Positions 43,445 through 51,605 of a stretch of DNA of 64,000 nucleotides are shown here, piece after piece. Both the position numbers and the translations under genes were made by a program. Numbering within the stretch: the stretch's first letter is position 1; each line of letters begins with the position of its first letter. Below the pieces are notes generated by a model. The model searched no databases, was not told where the DNA came from, and worked only from the letters and a program-made list of their open reading frames with translations. This stretch comes from Bacillota bacterium. Lineage in GTDB: Bacteria > Bacillota > Clostridia > Christensenellales > SZUA-584. The stretch covers positions 248,001-312,000 of the forward strand of contig JAEWTL010000077.1 in NCBI GenBank assembly GCA_023459495.1, given 5' to 3'.

Positions 43445-44083
43445 TTATTTGTGTTCCACATCCGGCATCTGCGTCGGGTAAAAATACACGCCCGCCGCAT
43501 AGTAAGGTTTCTTCTGTATCCATGCGCGGTCAAAAGCGATTTCGAACTTTTGACCGTAAGACGAGACCGTGAGTGTGCGCGTCTCATCATCGCAGCCCGT
43601 CACCGCCATCCAGTGCCAGGTGAAATCCTTAAGCTCCGGCGAAGGATTGCGGAGGATCAGCAGCGCGGGCAGATAGCCGTGCCGCAGCGCCTGCTTGAAG
43701 AACCCAAACGCCACGCCCGCGCTGAACTGGGACCGTATCTGCTGCGCGATAAAACCGCCGCCTCGCGTTTCGGCAAACTCCAGCGCGTCCCGCGCAAACT
43801 CCTTGGGATCAGTCAGACCCATCATGCCGGGCTTGACGTACTCGCGCACCTCTTGCATGTATGCGGCGAACTCATCCCTGCACGCAGGCAGCGCATAGGG
43901 ATAAAGCGCCGCGCAGCAGGCCGGAAACGCCGCCGCCATGTACATCATCATGAGCGCGGCAGTGGTGGGTCCGCAGCCCGAAAGCCGTTCCCATCCCGTG
44001 CGGAGCCATTCCTGATCCGCGCCGTAATATTCGGTTTTCCCGTCCGCGATGCGAATCAGGTTTTTGTCAATCGTATACTGCAT
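43445..44083 (-). CDS. C39-like cysteine peptidase family protein
   Basis: 212 aa. Peptidase_C39-like pattern: the catalytic Cys in LSGCGPTTAALMMMYMA (about 37-53) and His in WHWMAVTGCDD (about 153-163), with Asp/Asn likely in the following strands. No signal peptide, so cytoplasmic unless exported another way. ATG 44083 was chosen because the conserved part begins there and an upstream extension of 62 residues is unconserved and crosses the divergent gene. Substrate unknown. Confidence 0.8.
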   Translation of the reverse strand: MQYTIDKNLIRIADGKTEYYGADQEWLRTGWERLSGCGPTTAALMMMYMAAAFPACCAALYPYALPACRDEFAAYMQEVREYVKPGMMGLTDPKEFARDALEFAETRGGGFIAQQIRSQFSAGVAFGFFKQALRHGYLPALLILRNPSPELKDFTWHWMAVTGCDDETRTLTVSSYGQKFEIAFDRAWIQKKPYYAAGVYFYPTQMPDVEHK

Positions 44084-44201
44084 TTTTATCCGCCAGCGCA
44101 CATTATACCATACCGGCGGCATTTTTGAACAAGCAATTCTGCGGCATAGCAAACAATATGCGATATGGTATAATGGTAAAAACTCATCGGGAGGCACTAC
44201 A

Positions 44202-44702
44202 ATGAAAAAGGTAACGGAAAAACAGCCCAACTCAGCGGACTGCTTCGTATGCGGGCTGAAAAATGACAAGGGTCTTAAAGCATTTTTTTATGAAACCGAC
44301 ACGAAAGAAGTGGTTGCGGTGTTCACGCCCGATCGGCTGCATCAGAGCTACCCCGGCCGCGTACACGGCGGCGTATCGGCCTGCATACTCGACGAGACCA
44401 TGGGCCGTGCCATACAGATCGGCCAGCCGGACGTCTGGGGCGTAACGGCGGAGCTTTCGGTAGCGTACAGAAAACCGCTGCCCTATGAGGTGGAATTGAA
44501 ATGCGTGGGTCGTATCACGCACGAAAACCGTCTGCTGTTCGAGGCTGAGGGCGAGATCCTGCTGCCGGACGGGCAGGTCGCGGCGACCGCCAAGGGCAGA
44601 TACGTCAAGATGTCTGTCGACCGCATCGCCGAAGGCTTTGGTGCAGGCGACGACTGGAAGGTGCACCTTGACATCGACGATCCGGAGCAGTTCGACATCT
44701 GA
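44202..44702 (+). CDS. Hotdog-fold thioesterase (PaaI family)
   Basis: 166 aa. N-terminal CFVCGLKNDKGL with two cysteines, then the hotdog motif YPGRVHGGVSACILDETMGRA with HGG and the catalytic-type Asp/Glu (LDE). VTAELSVAYRKPLP is the family beta-strand. It probably hydrolyses an acyl-CoA. GGGAGG lies 8 bases before ATG 44202, excluding the longer frame. Divergent from the C39-like gene. Confidence 0.9.
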   Translation: MKKVTEKQPNSADCFVCGLKNDKGLKAFFYETDTKEVVAVFTPDRLHQSYPGRVHGGVSACILDETMGRAIQIGQPDVWGVTAELSVAYRKPLPYEVELKCVGRITHENRLLFEAEGEILLPDGQVAATAKGRYVKMSVDRIAEGFGAGDDWKVHLDIDDPEQFDI

Positions 44703-44779
44703 GCGCACAAATCCGTTTTACCTGAATACGATGGTATTGTACAAATTGTTTGTATAATAACGTATGCAGGTGAAATCGA

Positions 44780-46330
44780 ATGAAAGAAGCGGTTGTAAAC
44801 GCGAACAAGATCAGCGTACGCGCCAAGCGCACCCATGACAGCACGCAGCTGGGTACGTTCTCCCGGGATGACGTCGTGACCGTACTGGACAACGCGCTCG
44901 ACCAGGATTACGCAATGGTGATCTGGAAAGTCGGTTATGCGTATTCGCAGACCGGGAAATATATCCGTATGGTCAGCAGCGAGGCGGAGCCGCCCAAAAC
45001 CAATGCCGTGGTTACAGCGAACCTGATCAGCGTGCGCGAAGGGCGCGGGTTCATCAATACCCGCCTTGGATACTATCATAAGGATGACGAGATTATCGTG
45101 CTGGACCCGGCGCTGGACCAGACCTACGCCAAGGTGATCTGGCAGATCGGCTATGCCTACAGCGCGAAGGGCAAGTACCTGCGTTTTCAGGATGCCGTGC
45201 CCGAAACCTCGGCTGAACCGGAGACTCCCACCGGACCGGAAACGCCCAATGAGCCGGAAACGCCGAATGTTCCCGAAACGCCCACCGCACCCGAAAATCC
45301 GAATGCCCCCGAGACACCGACTGAGCCCAACGCGGTGGTGACGGCGGGCCGGATCAGCGTGCGCGAAGCCAGAACCGTAAACAGCACCAAACTGGGTGAA
45401 CTCACAAACGGCGATAAGGTGATTGTGCTGGACGAAACGCTGGATCAGGACTACGCGCAGATCGTCTGGAACAACGGTACGGGGTATGCCTACAGCCTGA
45501 AGGGCAGGTACATCCAGTTCCTCGTGAACAATGAGCCGGAAGCTCCGGCCCCCAACGCGATTGTCACGGCGGGCGTGATCAGCGTGCGCGAGGCCAGAAC
45601 CTCGGACAGCGCCAAGCTGGGCGAGCTGAAGAGCGGCGCGAAAATTACCGTGCTGGACGACGCGCTGGACCAGAACTACGCGCAGATCGTCTGGAACGGC
45701 GGCACGGGCTATGCCTACAGCGCGGAGGGCAAGTATATCCGTTTCCTCACTACTGCCGGCGAGATCGCCGATCTGATCAAATCAGTTCTCGACGTGGCCA
45801 AAACGTGCGTGGGCGGCAAGTATATGCTCGGCGGACAGGGCACCCGCATCACCGAGGCGTATGTGCGCGCCAGGCAGAAAGCAAAGCCCTCGTATTATAC
45901 CAACGGTCGGTTTGAGTTCCTGCTGGCCCTCGGCGAGAAGTGCGACGCGGCGAACACCTGGCACTTCCCGGAGGACTTCGCGTGGGACTGCAGCGGACTG
46001 TGGTGGTACAGCGCCAACAAGGCCGGCGTCTATGGCAAGAGCCTCGACTCCACCGCGCACACGTTTTATCACACCTACTGCACACCCATCACAAAGGCCG
46101 AGCTGAAGGCGGGCGACGCGGTGTTCTACGAAAACAGTTCCGGCAAGATTACGCATATGGCCGTCGTGGGTGAAGGCGGCGTAGTGTACGAGGCAATGTC
46201 GGGCTATACGGGCGTCGTCAAGGGCGACAGTGTGGACGACCGCACCGCGCCCAAGATCGTCGGCTCCGGCAATCTGACGCGCAGCGCGTGGAACAAATTC
46301 GGGCGGCCAAAGATCTTTCTGACAGAATGA
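44780..46330 (+). CDS. SH3-repeat protein with C-terminal NlpC/P60 hydrolase domain, no signal peptide
   Basis: 516 aa. Four SH3-like repeats of about 62 residues (near 4-64, 75-136, 184-247, 255-325), each with the pattern ISVREAR...LGEL...DYAQIVW...GYAYS..GKYI. Between the second and third is a Pro/Glu/Thr-rich linker (about 140-183) built of PETP repeats. The C-terminal domain (about 335-516) has the NlpC/P60 Cys in FAWDCSGLWW and His in KITHMAVVGEG, so a peptidoglycan endopeptidase. The N-terminus MKEAVVNANK has no signal peptide, which is odd for a wall enzyme. AGGTGA 9 bases upstream sets the start. Confidence 0.88.
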   Translation: MKEAVVNANKISVRAKRTHDSTQLGTFSRDDVVTVLDNALDQDYAMVIWKVGYAYSQTGKYIRMVSSEAEPPKTNAVVTANLISVREGRGFINTRLGYYHKDDEIIVLDPALDQTYAKVIWQIGYAYSAKGKYLRFQDAVPETSAEPETPTGPETPNEPETPNVPETPTAPENPNAPETPTEPNAVVTAGRISVREARTVNSTKLGELTNGDKVIVLDETLDQDYAQIVWNNGTGYAYSLKGRYIQFLVNNEPEAPAPNAIVTAGVISVREARTSDSAKLGELKSGAKITVLDDALDQNYAQIVWNGGTGYAYSAEGKYIRFLTTAGEIADLIKSVLDVAKTCVGGKYMLGGQGTRITEAYVRARQKAKPSYYTNGRFEFLLALGEKCDAANTWHFPEDFAWDCSGLWWYSANKAGVYGKSLDSTAHTFYHTYCTPITKAELKAGDAVFYENSSGKITHMAVVGEGGVVYEAMSGYTGVVKGDSVDDRTAPKIVGSGNLTRSAWNKFGRPKIFLTE

Positions 46331-46458
46331 CCAAGCCAGTGAATCCGGGCTCCGATTTTTCGGAGCGGCGACAAAGTGGACAACCCCGAAGCAAATTTTT
46401 TCCCTATCTTCGGAGGCCCTCCTCCCGTTTTATCGTCGCTCAACAGCCAGCCTGCCCA

Positions 46459-46540
46459 TAAATCCCTCCACCGCCTCCATCGGTCCCCCTCCCGTTTCTC
46501 ACCCTAAAAAGCTACGCTTTTCGGGGGCCCCAGGACGCAA
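46459..46540. repeat. CCCTCCACCGCC-type repeat plus CTTTTCGGGG hairpin
   Basis: AAATCCCTCCACCGCC next to AAAGCTACGCTTTTCGGGG. The first part recurs at 58136-58196, the second at 15401-15440 and 42823-42850. Confidence 0.6.
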
Positions 46541-46629
46541 GGGAAGCTATTTATTATCAGAAGTCAGCCCATCAAAAACCTTTTGCTCCTTCCTCAGCAT
46601 TTTCGTTTCTTCCATCGGTAAAAGAAAGA

Positions 46630-46798
46630 GCACAGGTTCCCCTGTGCCCAGGCTGCTGAAAACCCTTGTTGTCATGCTGAGCCGAAGGCAAAGCATCTTA
46701 AAGGGCTTTGCTGTTTAAAGATTCTTCGGGGTTCTTCACACCCTCAGAATGACAAGAGAAACTTTGTCATTAAGCTGAGCACAGGTTCCCCTGTGCCT
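46630..46798. repeat. Paired GCACAGG palindromes flanking a TGTCATGCTGAG repeat
   Basis: GCACAGGTTCCCCTGTGCC occurs twice, 145 bases apart, around a repeat running from TTGTCATGCTGAGCCG to CTCAGAATGACAAG. Confidence 0.65.
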
Positions 46799-46804
46799 CT
46801 CGTT

Positions 46805-48361
46805 CTATTCCTTCTCCCAGTGCGAAAGCAGTTCGGAAAGCTCGCGCCGCATTTTGTCTGTCTTGCCCACATCCTTGCCTTCTGCGATGCGGTGCGCACG
46901 CTCGAGCAGGCTCTGCAGCGTATCCTCCGTCACAGGCGGAACATACGGCACCGTCTCGGCTTTGGTAAGCACGTCGTACTTCTCGTGCAGCTCCGGCGCG
47001 GTGGCGTTGTAGCCGAGCGCCTTTAAGTCTTCGGCGTACTTTATCGCAATATCATCCTCGCCGTGGTTTACGAACACGTGCTCCACAGTCTTGGGGAAAT
47101 GCCCGATCCATTCAAGCAGCCCCGCCCTGTCCGCATGGCCCGAAAAGCCTTCAATATATTCGATGTTGGCGCGCACCTTGATGTCCTCGCCGAATATCTT
47201 GACGCTCTTGCTGCGATCCATGATGCTGCGGCCCAGCGTGCCCACCGCCTGATAGCCCACGAAAACCACCGTGGAATCCGGCCGCCAGAGGTTGTGCTTT
47301 AAGTGATGCTTGATGCGGCCCGCGTCGCACATGCCGCTCGACGAGATGATGATCTTGGGGCGCGGGTCTTCGTTGATCGCCTTGGACTCGTCCACCGTCT
47401 CCGCGACCTTCAGCGTGGGGAACGAGAAGAACTCCACCCCCTCTGCGCGGTAGGCCATGGCTTCCTCATCGTAATAGCCCTTGCTGCTCTCCTGAAAGAT
47501 TTCGGTCGCCGCGATACCCAGCGGGCTGTCGATGTACACCGGCATCTTTTCCAGCCCCGGCACGCTGCTTTCATCCAGCAGCACACTGATCTCGTAGAGC
47601 ATTTCCTGCGTGCGTCCCACCGCGAACGAAGGAATCACCACGTTGCCGCCTGCCGCGATGGCGCGCGTCAGCACCTCCTCCAGCTGCTCACGGATGTTGC
47701 GCGAGTCGTGCAGCCGGTCGCCGTAGGTGCTCTCAGTCAGCACGATATCGGCTTCGTCGATGTAGGTGGGGTCCTTGATGATCGGCTGGTTCTTGTTGCC
47801 GATGTCGCCCGAGAACACGATTTTCTTCGTATTGCCGTTTTCCGTAATGAACAGTTCGATGGATGCGGAGCCCAACAGATGGCCCGCGTCGATAAAGCGC
47901 GCTGTCACGCCGCTGATTACGTCCACAGTCTCTTCATAATGAACCGGCGCCAGATATTTAACCGCGCTCATCGCGTCCTGCACGGTATAGATCGGCTCCA
48001 CCGCAGGCTTACCCGCGCGCTGGCGTTTGCGGTTCTCCCATTCGACTTCCATCTCCTGAATGTGCCCCGCGTCGGGGAACATGATGGAGCACAGCCGCGC
48101 TGTTGCGTCCGTACAGTATATTTTGCCCGTAAAGCCTTTTTTGACGAGCAGCGGGATCAAACCGGAATGGTCGATATGCGCGTGCGTCAGCAGCATCATA
48201 TCGATCTCTTTGGGATTGAACGTAAAGTCTCCTACCGGCATTTCCTTGGCGTCGCGCCCCTGCCGCAGGCCGCAATCCACGAGCAGCTTTTTGCCTTCCG
48301 TTTCGACCAGCGTGCAGGACCCTGTTACGCATCTTGCCGCACCCATAAATGTAATTTCCAT
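46805..48361 (-). CDS. Beta-CASP metallo-beta-lactamase RNA nuclease (YSH1/CPSF-like)
   Basis: 518 aa. The metallo-beta-lactamase half has THAHIDHSGLIPLL at 59-72 and FIDAGHLLGSASIEL; the beta-CASP half has SFAVGRTQEMLYEI, ISSSGMCDAGRIKHHL and ANIEYIEGFSGHADRAGLLEW. This is the RNA exonuclease/cleavage branch related to archaeal and eukaryotic CPSF73, not RNase J. A helical tail (about 465-518) is extra. Own promoter at 48403-48432, and upstream of that a c-di-GMP riboswitch transcript pointing into the gene. Start ATG 48361 with CAAGGAGG upstream. Confidence 0.93.
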   Translation of the reverse strand: MEITFMGAARCVTGSCTLVETEGKKLLVDCGLRQGRDAKEMPVGDFTFNPKEIDMMLLTHAHIDHSGLIPLLVKKGFTGKIYCTDATARLCSIMFPDAGHIQEMEVEWENRKRQRAGKPAVEPIYTVQDAMSAVKYLAPVHYEETVDVISGVTARFIDAGHLLGSASIELFITENGNTKKIVFSGDIGNKNQPIIKDPTYIDEADIVLTESTYGDRLHDSRNIREQLEEVLTRAIAAGGNVVIPSFAVGRTQEMLYEISVLLDESSVPGLEKMPVYIDSPLGIAATEIFQESSKGYYDEEAMAYRAEGVEFFSFPTLKVAETVDESKAINEDPRPKIIISSSGMCDAGRIKHHLKHNLWRPDSTVVFVGYQAVGTLGRSIMDRSKSVKIFGEDIKVRANIEYIEGFSGHADRAGLLEWIGHFPKTVEHVFVNHGEDDIAIKYAEDLKALGYNATAPELHEKYDVLTKAETVPYVPPVTEDTLQSLLERAHRIAEGKDVGKTDKMRRELSELLSHWEKE

Positions 48362-48402
48362 GATGAACCTCCTTGCTCCGCCGCTTTGCCGCGAATATGA
48401 CT

Positions 48403-48432
48403 ATTATACCACCCTTGCGCCGGGATTGCCAA
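48403..48432 (-). promoter_or_regulatory. Proximal promoter of the beta-CASP gene
   Basis: Minus-strand TTGGCA (48432-48427), 18 bases, TATAAT (48408-48403), 41 bases before the ATG. Confidence 0.6.
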
Positions 48433-48512
48433 CGCAGGTATACAAAGAAGCGAAGCCTGCGCTTCGCTCCTTTAAATTAAACCGAAAAGGCGGAATTAGC
48501 AAAAATCCAATT

Positions 48513-48543
48513 AAAAAAGCTGCCTTCACATAGGGAGGCAGCC
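48513..48543 (-). terminator. Terminator (expression platform) of the c-di-GMP riboswitch
   Basis: GGCTGCCT (48543-48536) pairs with AGGCAGC (48525-48519), followed by six T. The 5' arm is also the closing strand of the aptamer, so ligand binding should block termination. Confidence 0.85.
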
Positions 48544-48620
48544 GAACCATCATAGCCATAAGGCCTTAGACTTCATGCTTTGCGCCCACGTTTTTCAGCC
48601 GTGGTTGCCGTTTGCTCTGT
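48534..48620 (-). ncRNA. Cyclic-di-GMP-I (GEMM) riboswitch aptamer
   Basis: On the minus strand: GGCAACC, then the hairpin CCACG-GCTGAAAAA-CGTGG, then GCGCAAAGC, then GTCTAAGG, then the second hairpin with GGCCTTATGGCT, and the closing GGCTGCC. The GCAAAGC...CTAAGG pair and the A-rich docking loop are GEMM-I hallmarks. GGCAACC and GGCTGCC close the structure with one mismatch and overlap the terminator stem, so this should be an ON switch (antitermination). No gene other than the beta-CASP nuclease lies downstream on this strand. Confidence 0.85.
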
Positions 48621-48670
48621 TTGTGGTATCAATTAAGTGTCAATATTATCGCATATATTCAGTTAACCAT

Positions 48671-48699
48671 ATTATACCCACCATGGTTGTGGTTGTCAA
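48671..48699 (-). promoter_or_regulatory. Consensus promoter of the c-di-GMP riboswitch
   Basis: Minus-strand TTGACA (48699-48694), 17 bases, TATAAT (48676-48671). All 12 positions match consensus. The aptamer begins about 44 nt past the expected start. Confidence 0.85.
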
Positions 48700-48735
48700 T
48701 AAGTCTGTGCTATAACCTCAAGGTTCCGTGGCAGC

Positions 48736-50463
48736 TTAAGCCGGGCCCATGGACGGATCGGCCTTTCCGCCGAGCACAAATTTACCCACCATTTCTTTTA
48801 ACATCTCTGCCTGACCGGAAAGCTCCTGAGCAGCCGCAGCCGTCTCCTGCGCCGTTGCCGAGTTGGTCTGCACCACCTGCGACATTTGCTCGATGCCTTT
48901 GTTTGCCTGTCCAACCGCAGCCGCCTGCTGGCTCAATGTCTCCGCAATATCGCCGACAAGGCCGACGGCCCGTTCCACCACTTCCACAATGCCGGTGAGC
49001 GCTTGGGCAGTCTCATTGGCCAGCGCAGCCCCCGCATCGGTTTTGTGAATGGAGCCTTCGATCAACCCGGCTGTTTCCTCAGCCGCCGACGCGCTGCGGG
49101 CCGCGAGGCTCCTCACCTCATCGGCCACCACCGCGAAGCCTTTGCCGTGTACGCCTGCCCGGGCTGCCTCCACCGCTGCGTTGAGCGCCAAAATGTTCGT
49201 CTGAAACGCGATGTCGTCGATCACCTTAATAATTTTCGAGATGCTGGCGGACGATGCGCTGATCTGCGCCATCGCCTGCTTCAGCGTATCCATCCGGTCG
49301 TTACCCACCTTGGCGGCTTTAAGAGCCTGCAGAGACATTTCGTTTGCCTGATTAGCATCCGCCGCGCTTTGCTGTATCTGCGCGCCGATCTGAATAAAGG
49401 TGGTTGTTACTTCTTCTATTGCCGCCGCCTGCTGGTTGGCCCCCTGCGAGATGGTTTGGCTGCCATCTGATACCTGAACCGTACCCGCCGCCACCTGCTG
49501 TGAGACATCGCCGATATCCTTAAGCATGGCGTTCCACGACGCGATTATGTGGTTTGTGGCGTTCTTCAGTTCAACGAAATCGCCTCTGTACTCGGAAGCG
49601 ATGCTGGCGCTCAGGTCGCCCGCCGAAACCCGGCTCAGCACTTGCGAGGTTTCCGATACGTGCCGCCCGATTGCCCCTATGCCCTCGCTAAGCTTGTCCG
49701 CGATGCTGCTGAAAAGCTGGTATTCCTCTGCAGTCTCTGCTTCCGGCGCGCCCACCTTCAAGTCAAAGCTGAGATCCCCCTGCGAGAACCTGTCGATGCT
49801 GTCTAAAAGCTTCTGCACCTCTGCGGCCATGTATGCGGCCTTTTTTTCCTGCGCCTGACTGGTATGCTCCAGCTTATCGAACGTTTCCTGCAAATCGGCC
49901 TTGCTTTTAACGGTATCGCCCACCAGCGTACCGGTCCATTTTGTCAAAAAGAACAGCGTGGCGTTCAAACAGTTGAATATCAGAAATACGGAGAGGAAAT
50001 ACGGGATGGAAGACGCCTCCCTCATGAATCGGTCGGGCTGCAGTATGTAAGCCAGTACCAGCAGCGCGTTGGCGATTGCGCCGTATATCAGCAGCAGCTT
50101 CCGGTTGAAGTAAAGCGCTATCGCCACCGTGCCCATGCATAGCATATAGTGCCGCTCGAGCGTAAAGCCATTGATGATGAACATCGCCATCACCGCCGCC
50201 ACAGGGATGGTACACATCAGCAAAGACTTGATCAGCCGGTTGATTTTCAAGAAATAGATCAAGGTCACCAGGCCGCACACGGCAAGCGCGTTGGCGACGA
50301 GCAGAAATTGATGTTCTGCATGTTTTGAAAACACCTGCTCGACTACAATCGCGGTCATGATCCAGACAAGGATCAATACCAGCCTGTCCGCCTGTTTGTT
50401 ATCGTAGCGCAGGGCTGTTTGATTTTGATTTCGGAGCTCCTTTTTTCTGTCAACGTTTTTCAT
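48736..50463 (-). CDS. Membrane-bound methyl-accepting chemotaxis protein
   Basis: 575 aa. The N-terminal 180 residues contain about six hydrophobic helices (VLILVWIMTAIVVEQV onward) in place of the usual periplasmic sensor. A HAMP-like linker and partial second HAMP (FSQGDLSFDLKVGAP, SAGDLSASIASEYRGDF) follow. The signalling tip DDIAFQTNILALNAAVEAAR plus AGVHGKGFAVVADEVRSLA is intact. So it likely senses something within or near the membrane. ATG 50463 has GGGAGGG eight bases upstream; a longer reading frame runs into unconserved sequence. It lies just upstream of the c-di-GMP riboswitch unit, with no clear terminator between. Confidence 0.93.
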   Translation of the reverse strand: MKNVDRKKELRNQNQTALRYDNKQADRLVLILVWIMTAIVVEQVFSKHAEHQFLLVANALAVCGLVTLIYFLKINRLIKSLLMCTIPVAAVMAMFIINGFTLERHYMLCMGTVAIALYFNRKLLLIYGAIANALLVLAYILQPDRFMREASSIPYFLSVFLIFNCLNATLFFLTKWTGTLVGDTVKSKADLQETFDKLEHTSQAQEKKAAYMAAEVQKLLDSIDRFSQGDLSFDLKVGAPEAETAEEYQLFSSIADKLSEGIGAIGRHVSETSQVLSRVSAGDLSASIASEYRGDFVELKNATNHIIASWNAMLKDIGDVSQQVAAGTVQVSDGSQTISQGANQQAAAIEEVTTTFIQIGAQIQQSAADANQANEMSLQALKAAKVGNDRMDTLKQAMAQISASSASISKIIKVIDDIAFQTNILALNAAVEAARAGVHGKGFAVVADEVRSLAARSASAAEETAGLIEGSIHKTDAGAALANETAQALTGIVEVVERAVGLVGDIAETLSQQAAAVGQANKGIEQMSQVVQTNSATAQETAAAAQELSGQAEMLKEMVGKFVLGGKADPSMGPA

Positions 50464-50642
50464 ATTGCTGTCCCTCCCGGATGAATTCCTGATGTTGCGG
50501 CTGAAGAATCGTGTTAGTGCTTCTTCGGGTCCTGACATAAAAATAAACGGCATTGCTGCCGTTTAATCATATAATCCAACGATACTTCGTTAAGTTTCAG
50601 CAAATACCGCTCTCCGAGGGTGGTTATGTAACATCCTGCGGC

Positions 50643-50756
50643 TCACTCGTTTGCGGCTTTGGCCTCCTCCGGCTCCTCTTCAGGTTCCTCCTGCTGTTTG
50701 CTTTCCTTGGGGCTGTTCGCCAGAAAGTATTCGTAAAGATAGCCCGTGTCAGTCAT
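50643..50756 (-). CDS. Small acidic ORF (37 aa) coupled to the XRE gene
   Basis: ATG 50756 overlaps the end of the XRE gene by 8 bases. The peptide starts MTDTGYLYEYFLANSPKE and is Glu/Pro-rich at the end (EEPEEEPEEAKAANE). Short, acidic and probably unstructured at the C-terminus. Position in the DUF2975-XRE operon suggests a real, coupled gene; no family recognised. Confidence 0.5.
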   Translation of the reverse strand: MTDTGYLYEYFLANSPKESKQQEEPEEEPEEAKAANE

Positions 50757-50964
50757 TTTCATCCTCCCGGAATTCCAAAATATCGCCAGGCTGGCATTTC
50801 AGCTCCGCACAGATCGACTCCAGCGTCGAAAAGCGGACCGCCTTTGCCTTGCCGGTCTTCAGTATGGACAGATTGGCCTTGGTGATGCCAACGCGCTCGG
50901 AGAGCTCGTTCAGCGATATCTTGCGCTTTGCCATCATCACATCCAGATTCACGATAATCGCCAA
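50749..50964 (-). CDS. XRE family HTH regulator (Cro/CI type)
   Basis: 71 aa. The HTH spans about residues 15-60 with ISLNELSERVGITKANLSIL and ESICAELKCQPGDILEF. This small form is the typical partner of DUF2975 membrane proteins, whose gene lies 16 bases upstream. ATG 50964 follows AAGGAGGTGCCC. Confidence 0.9.
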   Translation of the reverse strand: MAIIVNLDVMMAKRKISLNELSERVGITKANLSILKTGKAKAVRFSTLESICAELKCQPGDILEFREDEND

Positions 50965-50980
50965 ATGGGCACCTCCTTTG

Positions 50981-51427
50981 TTAAATGGTCAGGTCGTTTT
51001 CATCCTTGATGCGCACCGCTTTGTCAAACACCATCGCGAGCGTCTGGCAAAAAAGGCTGGACAACAGCGCGAGGATGGCGACGATGGGCGTCATCACGGA
51101 AAAATCGAGAAAGGTCTTGATCAGCATCAGCAGCGCGATCGCCGCACAGAAATATGAGATGCGCTTCAGGCATTGTACGTTCCCGAATACGAAAGGTGAA
51201 CTTTCGATTACGGTGGTCAACAGCCTGCGCAGCATCAGCAGAATCAGCCAGCAGAACACGCCCGACAACTCGATAAACAGCAGCGTCACCCAGCTGGGAA
51301 ACACCTTGCCGACCACCGGATTATCCAGCCGGAAAACGAAGGGCAGCACAACCATGAATATGGGAGCCAGAAATAACAGCACTTCGATCATCCGTTTGAG
51401 TATCAGCGGAATATTCCACTTGCTCAT
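50981..51427 (-). CDS. DUF2975 membrane protein
   Basis: 148 aa with four membrane helices (about 15-33, 48-70, 95-115, 120-140). N-terminal KRMIEVLLFLAPIFMVVLP is typical of DUF2975. The DUF2975-XRE pair is common in Bacillota; role unknown, perhaps sensing a membrane signal passed to the regulator. ATG 51427 follows GGAGG by 9 bases; the longer frame from 51469 lacks a site. Confidence 0.88.
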   Translation of the reverse strand: MSKWNIPLILKRMIEVLLFLAPIFMVVLPFVFRLDNPVVGKVFPSWVTLLFIELSGVFCWLILLMLRRLLTTVIESSPFVFGNVQCLKRISYFCAAIALLMLIKTFLDFSVMTPIVAILALLSSLFCQTLAMVFDKAVRIKDENDLTI

Positions 51428-51605
51428 GCGTGCATACCTCCATTTCGGGCTGAGAATAGCACAGGACACACCCTAAAGTCAACAAAATATTATCGGGTTT
51501 CAATAAAAGTTTACCATTTTGTGAGGACAAACCCCAGACTTGTCCCAAAAAGAGGCTCGCGTTGTGATACAATGAGGGCGCAATCGATACAAGGGGGTTA
51601 TGGGG

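Larger units (their letters stand above)
46331..46804. other. Gene-free spacer rich in repeats
   Basis: It holds a copy of the CCCTCCACCGCC-type repeat (46459-46500), an AAAGCTACGCTTTTCGGGG hairpin (46506-46540), two GCACAGGTTCCCCTGTGCC palindromes (46630-46653 and 46778-46798) and a TGTCATGCTGAG repeat (46668-46763). No convincing ORF on either strand. Confidence 0.7.

Noticed and set aside
44083..44269. 62-residue N-terminal extension of the C39-like protein
   Set aside because: It overlaps the divergent thioesterase start and its ribosome site; conserved sequence begins at the later ATG.
46331..46804. Possible small genes in the repeat-rich spacer
   Set aside because: Short frames there are created by palindromes and lack ribosome sites.
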